Shown: piece by piece, positions 11,258-19,205 of the stretch
Layout: the number at the start of each line of letters is the position of its first letter
Numbering within the stretch: the stretch's first letter is position 1
Source of the DNA: Parasedimentitalea psychrophila
GTDB taxonomy: Bacteria > Pseudomonadota > Alphaproteobacteria > Rhodobacterales > Rhodobacteraceae
DNA: 64,000 bases
Reading direction: 5' to 3'
Assembly (NCBI RefSeq): GCF_030285785.1
Contig: NZ_CP127247.1
Coordinates: forward strand, 3,495,501-3,559,500
Notes under the pieces: model-generated
The model's input: the letters and a program-made list of their open reading frames with translations, nothing else
What the model was told of the DNA's origin: nothing
Database searches by the model: none
Position numbers and translations under genes: made by a program

Positions 11258-12463
11258 ATGCGCAACCAATCCGACAGCTTTGCCACCCGTGCCATCCACC
11301 ATGGCTATGATCCGATGGACAATGAGGGGTCGCTGACGCCGCCGCTGCATCTGACATCGACATTTGCATTTGAGACGGCCGAGGCCGGCGGTGAGATGTT
11401 CGGGGGCGAACGTGCAGGCCACATCTATTCGCGCATCTCCAACCCCACATGTGATCTGCTGGAGCGGCGCATTGCGGTGCTGGAAGGCGCCGAGGCCGGA
11501 TTGGCGCTGGCCTCGGGGATGGGGGCGATCACCTCGACGATCTGGACATTGGTGGCCCCGGGTGACGAGGTGATCCTGGATAAGACGCTTTATGGCTGCA
11601 CCTTTTCCTTTATGCAGCACGGGCTGGCCAAATTCGGTGTCACCGTCACCCATGTTGACCTGACCAACCCTAAGAACCTGCGCGACGCGATCAGTGCCAA
11701 GACCAAAGTGGTCTATTTTGAGACCCCGGCAAACCCGAATATGCGGCTGGTGGACATCCGGGCGATCTCGGATATTGCCCACGAAGGCGATGCCTATGTG
11801 GTTGTCGATAACACCTATGCGACCCCCTATCTGACCCGGCCAATCGAACTTGGTGCCGATCTGGCGCTGCATTCCGCCACCAAATATCTTGGCGGTCACG
11901 GCGATGTTATTGCGGGCCTGCTGGTTGGCAGCTCTGAGCTGATCCAGCAAATCCGGCTCTATGGCATGAAGGACATGACGGGGGCTGTGATGGCGCCGTT
12001 CAATGCAATGCTGGTGCTGCGCGGCTTGAAGACACTGGAACTGCGCATGGACCGGCACTGCTCCAGCGCCCAGACAATTGCCGAAATGCTAGAGGCAGCG
12101 CCGGGGGTGGTAAAAGTCTGGTATCCCGGCCTGGCCAGTTTTGAACAGTACGATCTGGCGCAGCGCCAGATGTCCCAGTCCGGCGGCATGATTGCCTTTG
12201 AGCTTGAGGGCGGACTGGAGGCAGGCCGGGCGATGATGAACAGGCTGCAACTGATCACCCGGGCGGTGTCGCTGGGCGATGCGGAAACATTGATCCAGCA
12301 CCCGGCCAGCATGACACATTCCACCTATACACCCGAAGAACGCGCGGTGCATGGTATCAGCGAAGGGCTGGTACGGCTGTCTGTCGGCCTGGAAGGTGTC
12401 GATGATATCTTGGCCGACCTGCGCCAAGCATTGCCGCAATCTTCAATGATCAAAGCAGCTTGA
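11258..12463 (+). CDS. mdeA: Methionine gamma-lyase
   Basis: PLP enzyme of the Cys/Met metabolism family that splits L-methionine to methanethiol, ammonia and 2-oxobutyrate. 401 residues, the normal length. The PLP lysine is in HSATKYLGGHGDVIAG. The segment LYGCTFSFMQHGLAKFGV carries the active-site tyrosine and the cysteine that sets methionine gamma-lyases apart from most cystathionine enzymes. YSRISNPT is the usual phosphate-binding region. It is preceded by CAGGAG, is divergent from an Lrp regulator, and is followed 14 bases later by an E1-like dehydrogenase, reproducing the mdeR-mdeA-mdeB layout. Confidence 0.9.
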   Translation: MRNQSDSFATRAIHHGYDPMDNEGSLTPPLHLTSTFAFETAEAGGEMFGGERAGHIYSRISNPTCDLLERRIAVLEGAEAGLALASGMGAITSTIWTLVAPGDEVILDKTLYGCTFSFMQHGLAKFGVTVTHVDLTNPKNLRDAISAKTKVVYFETPANPNMRLVDIRAISDIAHEGDAYVVVDNTYATPYLTRPIELGADLALHSATKYLGGHGDVIAGLLVGSSELIQQIRLYGMKDMTGAVMAPFNAMLVLRGLKTLELRMDRHCSSAQTIAEMLEAAPGVVKVWYPGLASFEQYDLAQRQMSQSGGMIAFELEGGLEAGRAMMNRLQLITRAVSLGDAETLIQHPASMTHSTYTPEERAVHGISEGLVRLSVGLEGVDDILADLRQALPQSSMIKAA

Positions 12464-12477
12464 CGGGGGATCCTCAT

Positions 12478-14862
12478 ATGCTTGACCACAAGACCCATCT
12501 GAAAATCATTGAACAACGGCTGCTGTGGCTGTCGCATTGGATGATCCACAACGCCAATCACATCCGGCCCAAGAGTGGCGAGATCAAGATCGGTGGCCAT
12601 CAGGCCTCGTCGGCCTCGATGGTGTCGATCATGACGGCGCTCTATTTTTCGGCGCTGCGCCCCGAGGACCGGGTGGCGGTAAAGCCGCATGCCTCGCCGG
12701 TGTTTCATGCCATTCAATATCTGATGGGCAACCTGTCGCGCGAAAAGATGGAGAACTTTCGCGGCTTTGGCGGGGTGCAAAGCTATCCGTCGCGGACCAA
12801 GGATATTGACGATGTGGATTTCTCCACTGGCTCTGTCGGGCTGGGCGTTGCGATCACCTCTTTTGCCTCGATTGTGCAGGATTACATTCAGGCCAAATCC
12901 TGGGGGCAGGATCAGACACTTGGCCGGATGATTGCCCTGGTGGGTGACGCCGAACTGGACGAGGGCAATATCTACGAAGCCCTGCAGGAGGGCTGGAAAA
13001 ACGATCTGCGCAATTGCTGGTGGATCATCGACTACAACCGCCAGTCGCTGGACGGGGTGGTGCGCGAAGGCTTGTTCCAGCGGGTCGAGCAGATCTTTGA
13101 CGCCTTTGGCTGGGATGTCGTGCGGGTCAAATACGGTCTTTTGCAACGCGCCGCATTTGAGGAACCGGGCGGCGAAAAATTGCGGCAATGGATCGACGAT
13201 TGCCCCAACCAGCTGTACTCGGCGCTGACCTATATGGGCGGTGCTGTCTGGCGGGACCGGTTGTTGGAAACTCTGGGTGATCAGGGCGATGTCACCGCCT
13301 TGATCGCGCGCCGCAGCGATGACGATCTGGCGGCGTTGATGGAAAACCTTGGCGGCAACTGTGTGCAGACCATGGCCGAGACTTTTGCCGCCATTGATCA
13401 TGATCGCCCGGTTTGTTTTTTGGCCTATACGGTCAAGGGCTGGGGCACGCCGATTGCCGGCCACAAGGACAACCACGGCGGCTTGATGAACAAGAGCCAA
13501 ATGGCAGATTGGCAAACGCGCATGGGTGTTGCGCCGGGGCAGGAGTGGGAAAAGTTCGCCACCGTTGCCGACCCTGCGGCGTTGCAGGATTTTTGTGATC
13601 AGACCGCGTTCTTTGCCAAAGGTGCGCGTCGCTACCACGATGATATCATTGAGGTGCCGAGTATTGAGCTGACCCCTGGCAGGGACATCTCGACCCAGAT
13701 GGCTTTTGGTAAAATTCTCGATGATCTGTCAAAGGGCGACAGCCTGCTGGCCGAGCGGATTGTAACCACATCGCCCGATGTCACCGGCACCACCAATCTG
13801 GGCCCCTGGGTGAACCGGCGCAAACTGTTCGCCCGCACCCATCAGGCCGATACCTTCAGGGCCGAGAATATCCCGTCCACCGCAAAATGGGAATTTGCCC
13901 CCAACGGCCAGCATATTGAGCTGGGCATCGCCGAGATGAACCTGTTTTTGCTGCTGGCGGCGGCTGGCTTGTCCCATTCGGTGTTTGGCAAACGGCTGAT
14001 CCCAATTGGCACCGTCTATGACCCGTTTATCGCCCGTGGCCTCGATGCGCTGAACTATGCCTGCTATCAGGATGCACGGTTTATGATCGTTGGTACTCCG
14101 TCCGGTGTGACACTGGCCCCCGAAGGCGGTGCGCACCAATCCATTGGCACGCCGTTGATTGGCATGTCGCAAGATGGGTTGGCGGCGTTTGAACCTGCCT
14201 TTGCAGACGAGCTGGCCGTGATCATGCAATGGGCCTTTGGCTATTTGCAAAAAGACGGTGAAAGCGACCCGGATGAGCGCACATGGCTGCGCGATGAAAC
14301 CGGCGGTTCTGTCTATCTTCGCCTGACCACCAACCCGATTGAGCAACCCGGAAAACGGGTTGATGAGGCGTTTCGGCAGGGGGCAATAGACGGCGCATAT
14401 TGGCTGCGCAAACCCGGCGCCAATTGCGAGATTGTGATCGCCTATCAAGGAGCCGTCGCCCCCGAAGCGATCAAGGCTGCTGGCATCATCGGCGAGGGCC
14501 GTCGCGATGTCGGGGTTTTGGCGGTGACATCCGCCGACCGGCTGAACGCGGGCTGGACGGCGGCACAACGGGCGCGCTCAAACGGCAATGCCTCGGCGTG
14601 TTCGCATGTGGAGACGCTGCTGAAAGATCTGCCGCGTCATTGCAAGCTGATCACGGTGATTGACGGCCACCCGGCAACGCTGTCCTGGCTGGGCTCGGTG
14701 CAGGGTCATCAGACGGTGCCGCATGGGGTTGAACACTTTGGCCAGACCGGCACGGTGGCTGAGCTCTACGCGCATTTCCGCATTGATGCGCAGACGTTGG
14801 TCCGCTCGGTTGCTGGATTGACCCAGGGGCGGACCATTGCCTCTCTTTCAGCCGCGTCCTGA
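12478..14862 (+). CDS. mdeB: Thiamine-diphosphate E1-like 2-oxoacid dehydrogenase (MdeB-like)
   Basis: 794 residues in the single-chain transketolase/AceE-like layout: an N-terminal ThDP-binding half with GDAELDEGN followed by WIIDYNRQ (the GDG-x-N type motif), and a C-terminal pyrimidine-binding half with ELGIAEMNLFLLLA, where Glu activates the cofactor. MdeB of Pseudomonas putida, an E1 homologue next to methionine gamma-lyase, is thought to act on the 2-oxobutyrate formed, giving propionyl-CoA with E2 and E3. ATG 12478 follows ACGGGGGAT; a longer TTG start at 12460 overlaps the mdeA stop and is less likely. It is shorter than typical AceE (about 885). Confidence 0.85.
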   Translation: MLDHKTHLKIIEQRLLWLSHWMIHNANHIRPKSGEIKIGGHQASSASMVSIMTALYFSALRPEDRVAVKPHASPVFHAIQYLMGNLSREKMENFRGFGGVQSYPSRTKDIDDVDFSTGSVGLGVAITSFASIVQDYIQAKSWGQDQTLGRMIALVGDAELDEGNIYEALQEGWKNDLRNCWWIIDYNRQSLDGVVREGLFQRVEQIFDAFGWDVVRVKYGLLQRAAFEEPGGEKLRQWIDDCPNQLYSALTYMGGAVWRDRLLETLGDQGDVTALIARRSDDDLAALMENLGGNCVQTMAETFAAIDHDRPVCFLAYTVKGWGTPIAGHKDNHGGLMNKSQMADWQTRMGVAPGQEWEKFATVADPAALQDFCDQTAFFAKGARRYHDDIIEVPSIELTPGRDISTQMAFGKILDDLSKGDSLLAERIVTTSPDVTGTTNLGPWVNRRKLFARTHQADTFRAENIPSTAKWEFAPNGQHIELGIAEMNLFLLLAAAGLSHSVFGKRLIPIGTVYDPFIARGLDALNYACYQDARFMIVGTPSGVTLAPEGGAHQSIGTPLIGMSQDGLAAFEPAFADELAVIMQWAFGYLQKDGESDPDERTWLRDETGGSVYLRLTTNPIEQPGKRVDEAFRQGAIDGAYWLRKPGANCEIVIAYQGAVAPEAIKAAGIIGEGRRDVGVLAVTSADRLNAGWTAAQRARSNGNASACSHVETLLKDLPRHCKLITVIDGHPATLSWLGSVQGHQTVPHGVEHFGQTGTVAELYAHFRIDAQTLVRSVAGLTQGRTIASLSAAS

Positions 14863-14886
14863 ATGCGCCATTTTCCGGCAGGTTGG

Positions 14887-15909
14887 TCAGGCGCTGCTGC
14901 GTATGATCAGCTCGCCGGAAAACTGGCAAAGCGCCCCGGCGCCGTGATTGCCTTGCAGCACCTGAACAAGCGCTTCGGCCATTGCGGTGATGGGTTGGCG
15001 GTAGGTGGTCAGCCTATAGTGTGGGCTGCTGGCCTGCGGAACATCGTCAAAGCCGATGACAGCAATGTCCTCGGGCACCCGCAACCCGCATTTGTGTTTG
15101 ATCGCGTCAACCGCGCCCATAGCCAGAGCATCGTTCTCGCAGACGATGATATCCGGCAGATCTGCGGCTTGTTGTGTGCTCAGATGGTCTGCGAGCTGAT
15201 CATAGGCGAGCCGCTGATCATAGGCTGGCACCGCGATAAAATCCGGTTTGACCCCGTATTCCTGATGCCAGCGGCTGAAAAATGTTTCTTTGCGCATCAA
15301 ATGCGCCGTTGAGGTCTGGGGGCCGGCCAGGAAAAACGGGCGGCGGTAGCCTTTTTGTATAACATAATCAGCGACCGTCGACATCGCGATCTGGTCGTCG
15401 CAGCAGATTGAAATGGTGTCTGGGTTCTCGGAAAACCGCGCGAATACAATCAGTTTCCGCACCCGGCGCGCCCCTAGTGCTGTTGCCAGACCCTTGTCAT
15501 CATACCGGCTGCCGATCAAAATGGCGGCATCGACACGACGTTGGCTGGCGTTCAGCAATGCCGACGAGGGGTCACTTTCGTTCAGGGTGTTGACGAGCAG
15601 AGTATCCCAACCGCCTTGGCGCAGAATGCGGGTGAGCCGTTCCAGCATCACCAGTTTATGCGGATTGGAAAAGTCGTCGATCAGCAACGCCACCAGATTG
15701 CTTTTGTCCGACGCCAGGCTGGCGGCAAGCAGGTCGGGCACATAGCCCAGCTGCTTGGCGGCCAACATGACTTTCTCGCGGCTTTTGGCGGAAATGGAGG
15801 CTTTCTGCTTATAGGCGCGGTTGACCGTCCAGCGTGAAACCCCTGCCAGCGCGGCAACATCGTCAGCGGTTACGGTTTCGGGCCTCTGTTCATCGGGCGT
15901 GTCGGTCAT
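14887..15909 (-). CDS. LacI-family repressor of the inositol operon
   Basis: 340 residues. The N-terminal LacI helix-turn-helix is VTADDVAALAGVSRWTVNRAYKQKASIS; the remaining 280 residues are a periplasmic-binding-protein-like sensor (LVALLIDDFSNPHK, AVIGFDDVPQASSPHYRLTTYRQP). ATG 15909 is chosen because AGGAGGAC lies just upstream; the frame stays open to 16023 but without such a site. It is divergent from iolG, and two LacI-type palindromes lie between. Role as iol repressor is inferred from position; the inducer would be an inositol or a breakdown product. Confidence 0.85.
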   Translation of the reverse strand: MTDTPDEQRPETVTADDVAALAGVSRWTVNRAYKQKASISAKSREKVMLAAKQLGYVPDLLAASLASDKSNLVALLIDDFSNPHKLVMLERLTRILRQGGWDTLLVNTLNESDPSSALLNASQRRVDAAILIGSRYDDKGLATALGARRVRKLIVFARFSENPDTISICCDDQIAMSTVADYVIQKGYRRPFFLAGPQTSTAHLMRKETFFSRWHQEYGVKPDFIAVPAYDQRLAYDQLADHLSTQQAADLPDIIVCENDALAMGAVDAIKHKCGLRVPEDIAVIGFDDVPQASSPHYRLTTYRQPITAMAEALVQVLQGNHGAGALCQFSGELIIRSSA

Positions 15910-15963
15910 CAAGTCCTCCTGAGGCGACGTTAATGGCAAAGCGCGCGGCTCACCAGTCGGTTC

Positions 15964-15979
15964 TTGCACCCGGGTGCAC
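15964..15979. promoter_or_regulatory. LacI-type operator 1 (iol)
   Basis: TTGCACCCGGGTGCAC, a 16-bp palindrome with only the outermost pair mismatched, has the central CpG typical of LacI-family sites. Its centre is 23 bases from that of operator 2. Confidence 0.75.
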
Positions 15980-15986
15980 AATTGCA

Positions 15987-16002
15987 TTGCACGCGCGTGC
16001 AA
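15987..16002. promoter_or_regulatory. LacI-type operator 2 (iol)
   Basis: TTGCACGCGCGTGCAA is a perfect 16-bp palindrome, 45 bases before the iolG start. It shares the TTGCAC half-site with operator 1, so the same protein probably binds both. Confidence 0.8.
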
Positions 16003-16047
16003 GAGTGGATTATCTGGTTTCAATCACAGAATCAGGAGGCGTAAATC

Positions 16048-17046
16048 GTGCTTAAAGTAGGACTTCTTGGGGCCGGTCGCATTGCCGGTGTGCATGCCAC
16101 GGCCATTAGCTCTCACCCCGATAGTCAATTGATTGCGGTCTCGGATGTCTTCGCCGAAAACGCCGAGAAACTGGCGGCTGAATACGGCGCCGAGGTGCGC
16201 AGCTCGGAGGAGATCATCGCCGATCCTTCGATTGATGCCGTATTGATCGCCACCTCGACCGACACACATTCGGGACTGATCGAAGCCGCCACCGCAGCAG
16301 GCAAGGCTGTGTTGTGCGAAAAACCGGTTGATCTGAGCCTGCAGCGGGCGCAGGCCTGTCAAAAGGCGGCCGCTGCCACCGGCCAACCGGTGATGATCGG
16401 ATTTAACCGTCGCTTTGATCCGAATTTTGACGCCCTGAAAGCCGCTGTGGATGCTGGTGAAATTGGCAAGCCCGAGCTGCTGTCGATCACCTCGTTTGAC
16501 CCGGCGCCGCCGCCGGTCAGCTATATCAAGGTTTCGGGTGGTTTGTTCCGCGACATGATGGTGCATGATTTCGACATGGCGAATTTCATCATGGGCGATG
16601 CGCCGGTGACGGTGACCGCAGTTGGCAGTTCAATTGTTGATCCGGCGATCGGTGAAGCTGGCGATGTGGATACGGCAGTGGTGACGCTGACCTATGCCGA
16701 TGGTCGGATTGCCGTCATCAAGAACTCGCGCCGCGCCGTCTTTGGCTACGACCAGCGGGTTGAACTGCTGGGCTCCGAGGGGCTGCTTCAAGTGCAGAAT
16801 GTGCTGGAAAATACGATTGTCAAATCGACGGCGGCGGGGGTGAGTAGTGCCAAGCCGACATATTTCTTCCTGGAACGCTACATGGCGGCTTACAGGGCTG
16901 AATGGGCGGCATTTGTTGCGGCAATCACATCAGGGTCGCCGATGCCGGTGACCCTGGATGATGGCGTCGCAGCACTGGCAATGGCCGAAGCCGCGACAAA
17001 ATCCGCGCAGACGGGGCAACCGGTCAGGCTTGCCGAGGTTCTGTAA
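16048..17046 (+). CDS. iolG: Inositol 2-dehydrogenase
   Basis: 332-residue Gfo/Idh/MocA oxidoreductase that oxidises myo-inositol to 2-keto-myo-inositol with NAD+. The Rossmann motif GAGRIAG starts at residue 7, the catalytic EKPVDLS lies near residue 92, and HDFDMANF near 174 contributes the active-site His/Asp. The start is GTG at 16048, after a strong AGGAGG; no in-frame ATG is near. It is the first gene behind the two operators; a hairpin follows before iolC. Confidence 0.9.
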   Translation: MLKVGLLGAGRIAGVHATAISSHPDSQLIAVSDVFAENAEKLAAEYGAEVRSSEEIIADPSIDAVLIATSTDTHSGLIEAATAAGKAVLCEKPVDLSLQRAQACQKAAAATGQPVMIGFNRRFDPNFDALKAAVDAGEIGKPELLSITSFDPAPPPVSYIKVSGGLFRDMMVHDFDMANFIMGDAPVTVTAVGSSIVDPAIGEAGDVDTAVVTLTYADGRIAVIKNSRRAVFGYDQRVELLGSEGLLQVQNVLENTIVKSTAAGVSSAKPTYFFLERYMAAYRAEWAAFVAAITSGSPMPVTLDDGVAALAMAEAATKSAQTGQPVRLAEVL

Positions 17047-17051
17047 TTTTT

Positions 17052-17079
17052 GAGGCTGGGCGCATACACGCCCGGCCTC
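17052..17079 (+). terminator. Hairpin after iolG
   Basis: An 11-bp stem (17052-17062 with 17069-17079, one G-T pair) with a 6-base loop starts 5 bases after the iolG stop; ATTTT follows a few bases on. It may reduce transcription from iolG into iolC, 165 bases further. The rest of that gap holds short direct repeats (GACTTGAGCC twice) but no gene. Confidence 0.55.
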
Positions 17080-17243
17080 AGCTGATTTTGCCGGGCCACT
17101 TTGCTCGGGCAGCACCAAATTCGACTTGAGCCGAATGATTTGGGCCAAATGACTTGAGCCAGTGTTGCCTCGCGAGCCTGATTGCAGCGCTTCGCCCTGC
17201 GCAGGCCAAAAGATGTTAGTACCGTAAACGAAGCCCGTGAGAG

Positions 17244-19205
17244 ATGAACGTTATGACCAAAGAACTTGACCTAATCACCATCGGACGCTCCGGCGTTGAC
17301 CTGTACGGTTCACAGATTGGGGGCCGCCTGGAGGATATGGGGTCCTTTGACAAATATATCGGTGGTTCGCCAACGAATATTGCCTGCGGCACCGCCCGGC
17401 TGGGGCTGAAGTCGGCGCTGATTTCGCGGGTCGGTGACGAACATATGGGCCGGTTCATTCTGCAACAACTGGCCCGCGAGGGGGTCTGTACCGATGGCGT
17501 TGTGACCGATCCTGACCGGCTGACCGCGCTGGTGATCCTTGGCATTCGCGACGAAGACCAATTCCCGCTGATTTTCTACCGTGAGAACTGCGCAGATATG
17601 GCGCTCTGCGAAGACGACATCGACGAAGATTTCATCAAATGCGCGCGGGCATTGGTTGTCACCGGCACCCATCTGTCCAATCCACGCACCGAGGCCGCGG
17701 TGCTGAAGGCGCTGACGCTGGCGCGCAAACACGGGCTGCGCACGGCACTTGATATCGACTACCGCCCGAACCTCTGGGGTGTTGCGGGCCACGGCGACGG
17801 CGAAAGCCGCTTTGTCGCCAGTGATACCGTGACCGAGAAACTGCTGTCGACGCTGCATTTGTTTGACCTGATCGTGGGCACCGAAGAAGAATTCCACATT
17901 GCAGGCGGCACCACCGACACGCTGGCCGCATTGGGCCGGGTGCGCCTGCAATCGGCTGCGACCCTTGTTTGCAAACGCGGCGCACTGGGCGCTGTCGCGT
18001 TTCAGGCGGACATTCCCGCCAGTCTGGAGGACGGCCAGACCGGACCGGGGTTTGCGATCGAAGTGTTCAATGTTCTGGGCGCAGGCGACGGGTTCTTTTC
18101 GGGGTTGATGAAAGGCTGGATGGAGGCCGATGATCCAGCAAAGACCCATTGGCCCACCGCGCTGAAATACGCCAATGCTTGCGGTGCCTTCGCGGTCAGC
18201 CGTCATGGCTGCACCCCGGCGTACCCCTCGGCGACAGAGCTTGAATTTTTTCTGGAACGTGGGGTTGTGCAGGCGGATCTGCGCAATGATGCCGCGTTGG
18301 AGCAGCTGCATTGGGCGACCACCCGTCACACCCGCAACGCCGGCGACTGGTCCACCATGCGGGTTTTTGCCTTTGATCACCGCCTGCAACTCGAGGAAAT
18401 GGACGGCTATACGCTGGAAAAAGGCGGCGCGTTCAAAACGCTTTGCCTCAACGCCGCAAAACAGGTGCAGGCCGGGCAGGGCGGTTATGGCATCCTGTGT
18501 GACAACCGCATCGGCAAGGCGGCGCTGCATGCGGCCAGTGGCTCTGGCCTGTGGATTGGTCGGCCAACTGAATGGCCGGGCTCTCGGCCGCTGACGCTGG
18601 AACCGGAACTGGGCACTGATTTCGGGGGCTTGCGCGAATGGGCACGCGAAAACGTCGTCAAGGTGCTGTGCTTCTGCCACCCGGATGACGATGCACAAAC
18701 CTGGGCCAAACAGGATGAGGTGGTGCTGCGATTGTTTGAAGCCGCCCGGCGCAATGGGCTGGAGTTCCTGCTGGAGCTGATCCCCTCCAAGGTTATGCCC
18801 ACCGATGATGACACCACGGCGACGCTGATCCAGCATTTCTATGATCTGGGCGTCTACCCTGACTGGTGGAAGCTGGAGCCGTTGAAATCGGATGCTGCCT
18901 GGGGCCGCGCTGTTGACGCGATTGAGCGCAACGATCCCTATACCCGTGGCATTGTGGTGCTGGGGCTTGATGCGCCCGAGGCCGAACTTGCAGCCAGCTT
19001 TGAACTGGCGGCCAAGCACAAGCTGGTCAAAGGCTTTGCGGTGGGCCGGACCATCTTTGGCGATGCGGCACGGGCCTGGATGACCGGGACAATCACCGAT
19101 CAAGAGGCGGTCGAAGAGATGGCAAGTCGCTATGAAGACCTGTGCAACATCTGGGACTTGTCCCGCAAAGAGGCCCAGTTTAGCACTGTGGAGGCAACAA
19201 CATGA
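17244..19205 (+). CDS. iolC: 5-dehydro-2-deoxygluconokinase fused to DUF2090 aldolase-like domain
   Basis: 653 residues, about twice the length of Bacillus IolC. The first 330 form a PfkB sugar kinase (FDKYIGGSPTNIACGTARLG; GAGDGFFSGLMKG, whose Asp is the catalytic base) that phosphorylates 5-dehydro-2-deoxy-gluconate. Residues 350-640 form a DUF2090 domain (TIM-barrel, DhnA-like), present in proteobacterial IolC proteins and proposed to act on the kinase product as aldolase. No separate iolJ is visible, which fits that role. Starts at 17244 or 17253 are both possible. Its TGA overlaps the iolD ATG. Confidence 0.9.
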   Translation: MNVMTKELDLITIGRSGVDLYGSQIGGRLEDMGSFDKYIGGSPTNIACGTARLGLKSALISRVGDEHMGRFILQQLAREGVCTDGVVTDPDRLTALVILGIRDEDQFPLIFYRENCADMALCEDDIDEDFIKCARALVVTGTHLSNPRTEAAVLKALTLARKHGLRTALDIDYRPNLWGVAGHGDGESRFVASDTVTEKLLSTLHLFDLIVGTEEEFHIAGGTTDTLAALGRVRLQSAATLVCKRGALGAVAFQADIPASLEDGQTGPGFAIEVFNVLGAGDGFFSGLMKGWMEADDPAKTHWPTALKYANACGAFAVSRHGCTPAYPSATELEFFLERGVVQADLRNDAALEQLHWATTRHTRNAGDWSTMRVFAFDHRLQLEEMDGYTLEKGGAFKTLCLNAAKQVQAGQGGYGILCDNRIGKAALHAASGSGLWIGRPTEWPGSRPLTLEPELGTDFGGLREWARENVVKVLCFCHPDDDAQTWAKQDEVVLRLFEAARRNGLEFLLELIPSKVMPTDDDTTATLIQHFYDLGVYPDWWKLEPLKSDAAWGRAVDAIERNDPYTRGIVVLGLDAPEAELAASFELAAKHKLVKGFAVGRTIFGDAARAWMTGTITDQEAVEEMASRYEDLCNIWDLSRKEAQFSTVEATT

